DNA from: Thalassobacillus devorans MSP14
GTDB lineage: Bacteria > Bacillota > Bacilli > Bacillales > Halobacillaceae
Reading direction: 5' to 3'
DNA length: 64,000 nt
Assembly: GCF_000496835.1 (NCBI RefSeq)
Contig: NZ_KI543238.1
Coordinates: forward strand, 77,984 to 141,983
A program made the position numbers and the translations under genes. Shown here piece after piece: positions 7,651 through 16,833 of the stretch; position 1 is the stretch's first letter; every line of letters begins with the position of its first letter. Under the pieces are notes generated by a model. It worked only from the letters and a program-made list of their open reading frames with translations, searched no databases and was not told the DNA's origin.

Positions 7651-8431
7651 TGCACAGCAAGGCTTATATACGACTAAGCTGCAAGCGGGTTTAGGGGCAA
7701 TTGAAGAAACTAAGGTACTTTTAAGCTTATGGGAACCGGGCATGAATTCAACAGCCCTTTATCAATATGTACTAAGCATAGGGGAATTTTCGAATATTTC
7801 TGCCAGAAGGCTGCGTAATTTAATAACTGAGTGTTTTTCTCCTAGATTCTTAAATTCTGGAGGTTATCCAGCTAACATCCTAAAGCGTTTAATGGAAAAC
7901 CTTTCTTATACTGAATTTACACAGTTACTACTTATATTCACTTGTAGGGCAAATAATATTCTAGCTGATTTTATAAGAGAGGTTTATTGGAAACGTTATT
8001 TAAGTGGTTTTGACTCAATAAATATAGATGACGCAAGGAACTTTGTTTTGAAAGGTATTGAAAGTGGCAAAACGACTAAACCTTGGGCTGACAGTACCGT
8101 TAGAAGGGTTTCATCGTATTTAATAGGTTCATGTATAGATTTTGGTTTATTAGATGAAGGTTCTAGGAGAGAAAAACCTATTATTCCGTTGAGGATTGAG
8201 TCGAAAGTATCTATATTTTTAGCTTATGATTTGCATTTTAGTGGAGTTGGTGATAATGCAATTATGAATCACCCAGATTGGAACCTATTTGGAATGGAAA
8301 AAATTGATGTTTTAAATGAGTTTAAAAAAAATGCCCTCAAAGGCTTTTTTATACTACAGGCAGGTGGAAGTATAGTCAAAATCGATTGGAATCACAAAAA
8401 ATGGGAGGAGTTAATAGGTGCAATTAATTAA
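7640..8431 (+). CDS. brxA: BREX protein BrxA (DUF1819)
   Basis: 263 aa from ATG 7640, which overlaps the brxE end by 11 bases; GGAGG lies 12 bases upstream. The N-terminus (KLQAGLGAIEETKVLLSLWEPGM) and later SARRLRNLITECFSPRFL match the BrxA/DUF1819 family, a small helical DNA-binding-like protein of BREX core operons. Length is close to the family norm, and it keeps the standard brxA-brxB-brxC order. A longer in-frame start at 7595 lies inside brxE and lacks a site. Confidence 0.8.
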   Translation: MKINAQQGLYTTKLQAGLGAIEETKVLLSLWEPGMNSTALYQYVLSIGEFSNISARRLRNLITECFSPRFLNSGGYPANILKRLMENLSYTEFTQLLLIFTCRANNILADFIREVYWKRYLSGFDSINIDDARNFVLKGIESGKTTKPWADSTVRRVSSYLIGSCIDFGLLDEGSRREKPIIPLRIESKVSIFLAYDLHFSGVGDNAIMNHPDWNLFGMEKIDVLNEFKKNALKGFFILQAGGSIVKIDWNHKKWEELIGAIN

Positions 8432-8990
8432 CGAAGAATTAAAAGAACTTTTAAAGCACTTGAAATATGGGAGAGACATAGATAATGCAAGCTTTGAACC
8501 TATATATTATCTGATATTTAATCCTAATAGAATATTACAAATGAAAAGCCAGTTACCAGCTATTATCGCTAGATTGAATAACAATGGTTGGGAAGTTCAC
8601 GTGTTTTCAATTGCATCTAATATTTTAACTATACTTCAAAATGCCCCGCTACGTAACCTTTGGTTAAAAGCTGAGAAAAGCGATCCACTTCAATGGGAAA
8701 AAACTAATCAATCTTTATCTAATGAAATTAGTAAAGGTGCATTAGAAGAAAAGATTATTAATAAGTTAAATGAAATTGAAGGGGAAAAAAATGTTCTGTT
8801 ACTTTTCACTGACTTAGAAGCGTTACATCCATATATGAGAATAGGTTCTATTGAGAGCAAGCTCCAGGGGAAATTTAGTGTACCTACTGTATTTTTATAT
8901 CCAGGTGAAAGAACGGGGAAGACCAACTTAAGATTTTTGGGATTTTACCCAGAAGACGGGAACTATAGATCTGTTCATATCGGCGGCTAA
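8418..8990 (+). CDS. brxB: BREX protein BrxB (DUF1788)
   Basis: 190 aa from a GTG start; GGGAGGAG lies seven bases upstream and the gene overlaps brxA by 14 bases. It has the BrxB/DUF1788 pattern: YYLIFNPNRILQMKSQL, the VHVFSIASNIL segment, the hydrophobic strand NVLLLFTDLEALHPYMRI, and the C-terminal PTVFLYPGERTGKTNLRFLG. BrxB is a core BREX component of unknown biochemical function. Length (~190-200 aa) is normal. Confidence 0.82.
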   Translation: MQLINEELKELLKHLKYGRDIDNASFEPIYYLIFNPNRILQMKSQLPAIIARLNNNGWEVHVFSIASNILTILQNAPLRNLWLKAEKSDPLQWEKTNQSLSNEISKGALEEKIINKLNEIEGEKNVLLLFTDLEALHPYMRIGSIESKLQGKFSVPTVFLYPGERTGKTNLRFLGFYPEDGNYRSVHIGG

Positions 8991-9014
8991 TATATTAAGA
9001 GGTGAAATAATCTC

Positions 9015-12000
9015 ATGGAAAAGATATTAAATTTATTTGATCAAAACAAAGATATTTATCGAAATATTGAAAAGGTGATAACTTACGGCACTGCTCAAGA
9101 AGATAAGTTAAGGGCAGAAATATCGGAGTATATTGTCACTGAAAGTATAGAAGAGCAGTTTCAAAAGTTGCTTACCAAAATGATTATTGCCATGGAAGAA
9201 GGAAATGAGAACGAAATTGGTGTTTGGGTTTCCGGTTTCTATGGGTCTGGTAAAAGTTCTCTGACTAAGTATTTAGGTTTAGCTCTTGATAATACAAAGA
9301 AAATTAGGGGGATTCCTTTCCTGAATTATTTACAGGATAGGTTTAAGAAGCCTGAAACAAAAGAGCTATTATCTAAAGCTTCCAGTGAATTTCCAGCTAA
9401 GGTAGTTTTTCTGGACCTAGCAAGTGAAATGCTGACAGGTGCTACTATGGAAGATGTATCTACAGTTCTTTATTATAAAGTACTCCAGGAATGCGGTTAT
9501 TCTAGAAATCTAAAAGTGGCGGCTTTGGAGCAAAAATTACAAATAGATGGTCGCTATGAAGAGTTTGAGAATTTAATATTGGAGAAAATAGGAGTTGATT
9601 GGGTAGAAGTACAAAATGATCCATTAGTTATTGATGGGTTAATTCCAGAAATAGCTCATAATATGTATCCTAAGTTATTTAAGACCACCACTTCTTTTTC
9701 AGCAGAAACAAAGGATTTTATTACTTTTGAAAAAGATAGAGTTGAGGAAATGATTAACATTCTTAGAGAGACTACTGGTAAAGAATATATCATTTTTGTA
9801 GTAGACGAGGTGGGACAATACGTAGGGTCACGGCAAAACTTGATATTAAATTTAGATGGTTTAGCAAAAAATCTAAAAAATATTGGTGATGGTAAGGTAT
9901 GGATCTTAGGTACTGCCCAACAGACATTAACTGAAGATGATCCAAGGACCGCTATAAATTCACCCGAACTATTTAAACTTAAAGATCGGTTTCCAATACA
10001 AATTGATTTAGTTTCAAGTGATATAAAGGAGATTAGTTACCGTCGTTTACTGAGTAAGTCTTCAGAAGGAGAAAAGTTACTTCAAAAACTTTTTGATGAA
10101 TATGGCCAAAGGCTTCGCCAGCATACTAGTTTAGAAAATGCAAAAAATTATTACTCTGATTTTAATGCTAATACTTTTATTAACCTTTATCCTTTTTTAC
10201 CTGCTCACTTTGATATTCTATTGAATCTATTAGGAGCTTTAGCAAAGTCTACGGGAGGGATCGGATTAAGGTCAGCAATAAAAGTCCTTCAAGATATATT
10301 GATTGAAGGCGAAGATGGACGTTCTCCAGTAGTTAAAAAGAATGTTGGTTGGTTAGCTACTACTGTTACATTGTATGATTCGCTTGAGAAAGATATTAAG
10401 CGGGCTTTCCCTTCACAGCATGGAGCAGTTGTAAAAACTTTAATGCATTACCAGGATTCTGTTATTCATAAAGATATAGCAAAAACGGTAGCAATACTAC
10501 AAATGTTAGAAAACATACCTATCTCAATTAAAAATGTAACTAGTTTAATTCAAACTTCAATAGATGAGGGGCCAAAAATTGAAGATGTAGAAGCAGCTAC
10601 TAAAGATTTAATTAATAACCCTACTGTCCCATTTGGAGAACAACACGGTAACCTCCAATTTTATAGTGAAAAATTAAATGAAATCGAGTTAGAAAGGTCT
10701 AGAATTACGTTGCGTTCTGCAGAAACAAAACGTATTTATAATCAAAATTTAGCCGAAAGCCTTAGTCCTTTGCCTACAACAAACCTTGAAGGCGTTCTCA
10801 CTGTCAAATCTGGCCTCAAGGTAAGAAGTGGTGGGTATAGTAATAACCTTTTGGGAGAAAGGGAAAAAATCCAAACAATAATAGAACTTGTTTTACCAAA
10901 CGAATATGAAGAGACTAGAAAGAATTTAATTGATGAATCTAGAGAGAAAGCATCTCAAAATATTATATACCTTTTAGGAAGATCTGTTCCAGAGATTAAA
11001 GAGATGGTAGAAGAGATTTATAGATGCCAAGAAATTAACAGAAATTATAGAAATGAACCCGACCAAGAAGTAAAAAATTATTGTGCAGCTCAAGCTGACC
11101 GAGCTAATGAGTTAAGTAAATCCTTACAACATTTCTTTCAAAGATGTTTTAAACTAGGCTCTTTTATATTCCGAGGTGAGTCATCACCTGTGGAAAAATT
11201 TTCAGTTAATATTGGAGAGTCTTTTAATAAATACTTAAAAGGCATTGCGAAGCAAGTTTTTTATCGCTTTTCTGAAGCTCCGATAAGAGTTGATACCTCT
11301 ATTGCAGAAAAGTTTCTTAGAGTAGAAAAGTTATCAGCTATAACCTCGGAAGTTGATCCATTAGAATTAGTCCAATTGAAGAATGGTAAGCCAACTATTA
11401 AAACAGAACATAAGGCATTAATAAGCATACGCGATTATCTACAATATAACGGGGTTGTAGAAGGGAAAAGAGTGATTGATAATTTCTCTGATATTCCATT
11501 TGGTTGGTCTCAAGACACCATACGTTACTTAATAGCTTCATTGTTTCTGGCAGGTGAAATAAAATTAAATGTGTCGGGAAGGGATATTTCGGTTGTTGGA
11601 CAACAAGCAATAGATGCTTTAAAAACAAACAATAAATTTAAAGACGTTAATGTTTCCTTAAGGGAGGAAAGACCTTCAAATGACATTTTAGTTAGGGCTT
11701 CTCAACGATTAACAAACCTTATTGGGGATACAGTATTTCCTCTAGAAGATGAAATAAGTAAAGTAGCAGTTAAATACCTCTCAAGGTTGCAGTTGGATAT
11801 TGCTACATTACACGGGAAATTATCTTCTATGAGTCTTCCTGGGGAAGGGAAAATACACGAAATAAATATGGAAATCGCTATGATTTTATCAAACGATGGG
11901 TCTGATGCTACATATAAATTTGGGGCTGAAGAATCAATTCTTTTTACCAACATTAATTGGGCATTAGAAGTTAAGCATTCTTTAAACAAAGAACTTGAAG

Positions 12001-12638
12001 AGACTATTAGGAGACTTAATAAACATAAAAGTGAAATCGAAGGCTTTCCGATGTTTGGTGTACCTGAAAAATTATATGAAGAGGTAAAGGATGACCTTGA
12101 AAAAGTGAATCAGTATCTAAATATGGAGTCCTTTTATAGATTCATACCTGATTTAAATAGTGCTCTAACAGACCTTAAAGTAGCTACTCGTGATGCTGTA
12201 GTTGAAATGTTAAATAAACAAAAAAATAATATCCAAAAACAAAAAGAAGAACTAACTAAAATTAAAGTTTGGAATGAATTAACTCAAGAGGAGCAATTAA
12301 ATATATTAGCGCAAGTTGAAGCGTTAATAATAGAGGTTTCAAAGGATATAGAAGGTTTAAGTAAATTAGTTAAACAAGAATTTGTTATAAACTCAAATTT
12401 AGAAGAACTAAAAGCAAAAGTCGAAGATCTGGGGAAAGAACGGGTTCTGAAAAGGTTATATGAAGAAAAAGCAATGATTATTGAAGAAGGAAATACCAAC
12501 TATAACGGTTCTTTAAAAGTGCCAAATGTATTAAGAAATGCTAATGAGATAGATAGATTAATTAATGAACTTGAAGATTTAAAAAGCAGAATTAAAGTTT
12601 ATGACCACATAAAGGTAATACTTAAAATTGAGGATTGA
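9015..12638 (+). CDS. brxC: BREX P-loop ATPase BrxC
   Basis: 1207 aa, the usual size for BrxC/PglY. Walker A is GFYGSGKSS at about residues 74-82 and a Walker B-like segment is EYIIFVVDEVGQYVG at about 255-270. The N-terminal half is the ATPase; the C-terminal ~250 residues are rich in coiled coil. BrxC is the large ATPase of BREX complexes and is required for both methylation and defence in studied systems. The gene starts 24 bp after brxB with AAGAGGTGAAA upstream. The frame is intact. Confidence 0.88.
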   Translation: MEKILNLFDQNKDIYRNIEKVITYGTAQEDKLRAEISEYIVTESIEEQFQKLLTKMIIAMEEGNENEIGVWVSGFYGSGKSSLTKYLGLALDNTKKIRGIPFLNYLQDRFKKPETKELLSKASSEFPAKVVFLDLASEMLTGATMEDVSTVLYYKVLQECGYSRNLKVAALEQKLQIDGRYEEFENLILEKIGVDWVEVQNDPLVIDGLIPEIAHNMYPKLFKTTTSFSAETKDFITFEKDRVEEMINILRETTGKEYIIFVVDEVGQYVGSRQNLILNLDGLAKNLKNIGDGKVWILGTAQQTLTEDDPRTAINSPELFKLKDRFPIQIDLVSSDIKEISYRRLLSKSSEGEKLLQKLFDEYGQRLRQHTSLENAKNYYSDFNANTFINLYPFLPAHFDILLNLLGALAKSTGGIGLRSAIKVLQDILIEGEDGRSPVVKKNVGWLATTVTLYDSLEKDIKRAFPSQHGAVVKTLMHYQDSVIHKDIAKTVAILQMLENIPISIKNVTSLIQTSIDEGPKIEDVEAATKDLINNPTVPFGEQHGNLQFYSEKLNEIELERSRITLRSAETKRIYNQNLAESLSPLPTTNLEGVLTVKSGLKVRSGGYSNNLLGEREKIQTIIELVLPNEYEETRKNLIDESREKASQNIIYLLGRSVPEIKEMVEEIYRCQEINRNYRNEPDQEVKNYCAAQADRANELSKSLQHFFQRCFKLGSFIFRGESSPVEKFSVNIGESFNKYLKGIAKQVFYRFSEAPIRVDTSIAEKFLRVEKLSAITSEVDPLELVQLKNGKPTIKTEHKALISIRDYLQYNGVVEGKRVIDNFSDIPFGWSQDTIRYLIASLFLAGEIKLNVSGRDISVVGQQAIDALKTNNKFKDVNVSLREERPSNDILVRASQRLTNLIGDTVFPLEDEISKVAVKYLSRLQLDIATLHGKLSSMSLPGEGKIHEINMEIAMILSNDGSDATYKFGAEESILFTNINWALEVKHSLNKELEETIRRLNKHKSEIEGFPMFGVPEKLYEEVKDDLEKVNQYLNMESFYRFIPDLNSALTDLKVATRDAVVEMLNKQKNNIQKQKEELTKIKVWNELTQEEQLNILAQVEALIIEVSKDIEGLSKLVKQEFVINSNLEELKAKVEDLGKERVLKRLYEEKAMIIEEGNTNYNGSLKVPNVLRNANEIDRLINELEDLKSRIKVYDHIKVILKIED

Positions 12639-12643
12639 TAAAA

Positions 12644-15600
12644 ATGGGGTTTGAGCAAGAAACACGAAACCAGGTTCAAAAATTTGTAAATGAGACACGT
12701 GATCTTTTAATAAATGAGTTTACTCGACAATTGCAGCATAAATATGGATTAGACCCGCTAAATGGAGAAATAAGCGATTTAACCAATCTTACTAGCTTGA
12801 ATAATAGCGAGTTAGAAACAGCACGATTACTTCGTGAGACGCTAGATCATTATCTGGCTGGAGGTTATCGTAGTTCCAATATCGAAAGGAAAGAGGGTCT
12901 TCAGAGAATTGTTCGCGAACAAGCTTTTACTATCTTAAACCGGCTTTGTGCACTAAGAATGGCTGAGGCAAGAGGCTATATAATTGAGTCTATTTCAAAA
13001 GGATATAAATCTAAAGGTTTTCAATTATATACTCATATATCTGGTAATTCTCTTGGGGAAACCGGAGATGCTTATCGTAGTTATATTTATAGTGTCTTTG
13101 ATGAAGTATCATTAAGTCTTCCTGTATTATTCAATAGATTTAGCCTTCAAGGGCGCTTATTTCCACGAGAAACAGTGTTATTAAAGTTATTGGAGTTAAT
13201 AAATGACCCTCAAATAATACCTCTTTGGAGTGAAGATGAGACTATTGGATGGATATATCAATATTTTAATGAAAAAAGCGAGCGTGAAGCAATGCGAAAA
13301 GCAGCTCGCTCACCAAGAAATTCAAGAGAACTGGCCGTTCGAAATCAATTCTTTACTCCGCGATATATAGTAGAGTTCTTGGCAGATAACACCTTAGGTA
13401 GAATATGGTATGAAATGACTAAAGGGAACACAGCATTGGTAGATCGTTGTAAATATCTACATCGTTTCCCAAGTGAAGTTTTTTCAAGTAAAGATATAGA
13501 AAATGTGAAATATGGAAGCTTTAATTTAGACACATCTATTATTCCACAAAGACAATTAAAAGATCCTCGTGAATTGCGAGTTTTAGACCCTGCTTGCGGT
13601 TCAATGCACTTTGGTCTTTATGCGTTTGATTTGTTAGAGCAAATCTATTTAGAAGCTTGGGATTTAGAAGATGAATTAGGAAAGAATTCTTTTATGCGGA
13701 GCAAAGATCTACCTCCATTAAGAGACGTATATTCCAATAAAGAGGAGTTTATTATCGATGTCCCACGCTTAATTATTGAATTTAATCTCCATGGTATTGA
13801 TATTGATTCAAGGGCAGTTCAAATAGCGGGTTTATCCCTTTGGCTGCGATCTCAAAAGTATTGGAATAATAAAGGGATTGAATCTAAAAGGAGACCTAGA
13901 ATACAAAAATCTAATGTTGTTTGTGCAGAACCGATGCCAGGGGAAAAAGTATTATTACAGGAGTTTGTCTCAAATATAAAACCATTAATCTTGTCTCCAT
14001 TGCTAGAGAATATTTTCGATAAAATGAAGATAGCCGGTGAAACTGGTCCATTGCTTAAAATAGAAAAGGAGATAGAAAACTCTATAAAAAAGGCTAAGAA
14101 TGAATTTAAGGAACTAGAAAATCACGGATCCCAAATTAATTTCTTCAATAATGAAAATAACTCCCACAAAACTGAATTAGACTTTACTGATATTAATGAT
14201 AAAGGTGAGCTTTGGAACAACTTAGAAAATAAAATCATAAAATCATTAAAAGAATATTCCGAGAAATCTGAAGTGGGAGAACTTAATAAAAGACGGTTGT
14301 TTACAGAGGATACGGCCAGGGGATTCGCATTTATTGATATCCTTCTAAAAAAATATGATGTGGTGCTAATGAATCCACCATTTGGGGCATCTTCTCAAAA
14401 TTCTAAGAAGTATATAGAAAAGAATTACCCAAATACTAAGGGAGACTTATTAGCAACTTTTGTCGAACGCGCTCTATCTATGATAAATAGAAGAGGTAAA
14501 GTAGGGGTAATATCAAGTAGGACACCCTTTTTCTTAGGTTCTTTTGATTCATTTCGAAATGAAATACTGACAAAAAAAGGACATGTGAACCTTATGGCTG
14601 ATTTGGGGGAAGGGGTACTTGACGCAACAGTAGAAACTGCAGCTTACATAATGACCTCAGAAAAACCTTACTTTAGTTATTCAACATTTTACCGACTTTT
14701 AATTGAAAGAAAAAAAGAGAATGAATTATATAAATTAATTAATAGTCCGTTGAAAGAAGATAATAGGGTTTTCAGAATAAACCCAGCAACCTTTAATCGT
14801 TTGTCAGGGTCTCCATTTGCTTATTGGGTTTCTAGTGATTCGATTAAAAAATTAGAAAAATTTCCTGAAATTGAAGGGAACAAAGCATCAGTTTCAGTAG
14901 GATTACAAACTGGCCAAGATTTTCGGTTTTTAAGGCTTTTTTGGGAAGTAGATCCTAGTAAATTAACTTTAAGTCCACCTCTTGAAAATAAAAAAGTAAG
15001 TTCTAGCCGTGATAGATGTATAAAAGAATTATCAATAGAAAAAAAGTGGGTCCCGTTTTCTAAAACTGAGATAGCTTCTCCATGGTTTTCGCCAATTACT
15101 CTAGTTGTGAATTGGGAAGAGAATGGAAAAGAGTTGAAAAACTTTAAGAATGATAAAGGGAAATTGAAATCTCGTCCACAAAATGAATCTCAATATTTTA
15201 TACCAGGTTTTAGTTATATGTTACGTTCTACTAGATTAGTACCTTATATTGTTCCGGCAGGTGTTATGCCAACTGCTGGAAGGTCGCAAATATTTCCTAG
15301 AGAAGGAGAAAAATACTCTGTTCTTGCAATTTGTGCTTCCAATATTGGTAGTGCAGTTGCTAGGTTTAGTGGTGAAATGTTTGCTAGGCCAAAATTTCAA
15401 GCAAGTATGGTCCAAAATCTACCAGCAAGTCAACTTCCTTATGAAACCTTAAAATTAGTAAAAGACCATGTTGATAAAGAATTTAATGAGAGGAGAAAGG
15501 TATTCCAATATTTTGAACCATATCAAGAGTTTTCTATCCCCCTTTTCTTATTGGAAGAAACAGTTGGGACAGCTTCATGGAATGTTTATACTCTATTTAA

Positions 15601-16783
15601 CGACGATATAGAAAATAGGATAGCCACATCATATGGTTTAGGTAAAGAGGATTTGAGTGAATTAGAGAGAGATATTCATGAAGCTATACAAATTCGCGAG
15701 AGTAAAAAAACAGAAGAGGAAAGCAATGACTTAAGCGAGAGCAACGAAAAAGATCAAGAGTTCGAAGTGGGCTTTATAAATCAAACTACCGAAGAAAAAA
15801 TCATTGGTTTTTTATCATATTGTATCGGTTGTAGTTATGGACGTTGGGACATTAGGATGTCAAGTAATCATGAGTTAATACCTGAACTTCCTGAACCCTT
15901 TGATCCTTTACCAGTTTGTGCTCCAGGCATGCTGGTTAATAATGAGGGTTTACCAGCTCAGCATAATAATATTGCAAGTGAAGAATGGTTGGAGGCACGA
16001 AAAGATGCTATAACTTTACCAAATCCAACTTCTATAACTAAAGAAACTATACTCGACTCAGATTATCCCATTAATATTGTTTGGGACGGAATATTAGTTG
16101 ATGACGAAAATCATAAGAACGATATAGTCATAAAGGTCCGCGAATCAATTGAATATATATTTGACAAAGATGGAGAGAAAATAGAGGAATTTATTTGTAA
16201 ACAGCTTGGAATAAACTCCCTAAGAGAATATTTCTCTAAACCGAGTAAATTCTTTACAAATCACTTAAACCAATATTCGAAAAATAGACGCCAGGCACCA
16301 ATTTATTGGCCAATTTCTACGGAGTCTGGCTCTTATACATTATGGTTATATTATCCGCGTATGAGTGACCAAACACTGTACTCTTGTGTGTTAGATTATA
16401 TAGATCCAAAAATAAAAAATTTAGAAGAAGATGTTAAGATACTTCGGAATAAAGAAAAGAGAGATGCAATTGAAGAAAGAGAATTAGAAAAAAAGCAAAA
16501 GTTATCGCAAGAGTTATCAGATCTACGGAAAGAGTTACTTCAAATAACTCGTTTTTGGAAACCCAATACTGATGACGGAGTGCTAATAACAGCTGCTCCT
16601 CTATGGAAACTTTTTAAAAACTCGGTGTGGAAAAACAAGCTTAAAAAAACATGGGAAGATTTAAGCGAAGGAAAGTACGATTGGTCCAAAACTGCTTACA
16701 ACATATGGCCAGAGCGTGTGAGAAAGAAGAGTTTAATAGATGAGTCAATTTCTATTTCACATAATTTACATTCTTTAGATTAA
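12644..16783 (+). CDS. pglX: BREX adenine-specific DNA methyltransferase PglX
   Basis: 1379 aa from ATG 12644, ten bases after GAGG; a TTG at 12635 overlapping the brxC stop is the alternative. Motif I reads LDPACGSMHFGLYAFDLL (about residue 315), with Met where many N6-adenine methyltransferases have Gly. The catalytic motif IV is VLMNPPFGAS (about residue 577). Specificity and C-terminal helical domains follow. PglX marks host DNA at a non-palindromic site so BREX can tell self from phage. The frame is uninterrupted and longer than typical type 1 PglX (~1200 aa). A poly-acidic linker lies near residues 1020-1050. Confidence 0.88.
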   Translation: MGFEQETRNQVQKFVNETRDLLINEFTRQLQHKYGLDPLNGEISDLTNLTSLNNSELETARLLRETLDHYLAGGYRSSNIERKEGLQRIVREQAFTILNRLCALRMAEARGYIIESISKGYKSKGFQLYTHISGNSLGETGDAYRSYIYSVFDEVSLSLPVLFNRFSLQGRLFPRETVLLKLLELINDPQIIPLWSEDETIGWIYQYFNEKSEREAMRKAARSPRNSRELAVRNQFFTPRYIVEFLADNTLGRIWYEMTKGNTALVDRCKYLHRFPSEVFSSKDIENVKYGSFNLDTSIIPQRQLKDPRELRVLDPACGSMHFGLYAFDLLEQIYLEAWDLEDELGKNSFMRSKDLPPLRDVYSNKEEFIIDVPRLIIEFNLHGIDIDSRAVQIAGLSLWLRSQKYWNNKGIESKRRPRIQKSNVVCAEPMPGEKVLLQEFVSNIKPLILSPLLENIFDKMKIAGETGPLLKIEKEIENSIKKAKNEFKELENHGSQINFFNNENNSHKTELDFTDINDKGELWNNLENKIIKSLKEYSEKSEVGELNKRRLFTEDTARGFAFIDILLKKYDVVLMNPPFGASSQNSKKYIEKNYPNTKGDLLATFVERALSMINRRGKVGVISSRTPFFLGSFDSFRNEILTKKGHVNLMADLGEGVLDATVETAAYIMTSEKPYFSYSTFYRLLIERKKENELYKLINSPLKEDNRVFRINPATFNRLSGSPFAYWVSSDSIKKLEKFPEIEGNKASVSVGLQTGQDFRFLRLFWEVDPSKLTLSPPLENKKVSSSRDRCIKELSIEKKWVPFSKTEIASPWFSPITLVVNWEENGKELKNFKNDKGKLKSRPQNESQYFIPGFSYMLRSTRLVPYIVPAGVMPTAGRSQIFPREGEKYSVLAICASNIGSAVARFSGEMFARPKFQASMVQNLPASQLPYETLKLVKDHVDKEFNERRKVFQYFEPYQEFSIPLFLLEETVGTASWNVYTLFNDDIENRIATSYGLGKEDLSELERDIHEAIQIRESKKTEEESNDLSESNEKDQEFEVGFINQTTEEKIIGFLSYCIGCSYGRWDIRMSSNHELIPELPEPFDPLPVCAPGMLVNNEGLPAQHNNIASEEWLEARKDAITLPNPTSITKETILDSDYPINIVWDGILVDDENHKNDIVIKVRESIEYIFDKDGEKIEEFICKQLGINSLREYFSKPSKFFTNHLNQYSKNRRQAPIYWPISTESGSYTLWLYYPRMSDQTLYSCVLDYIDPKIKNLEEDVKILRNKEKRDAIEERELEKKQKLSQELSDLRKELLQITRFWKPNTDDGVLITAAPLWKLFKNSVWKNKLKKTWEDLSEGKYDWSKTAYNIWPERVRKKSLIDESISISHNLHSLD

Positions 16784-16833
16784 TTTGGAGAATAACGAAT
16801 AATAGTTTATTCGTAAATAAGGTGAGGTATAAA

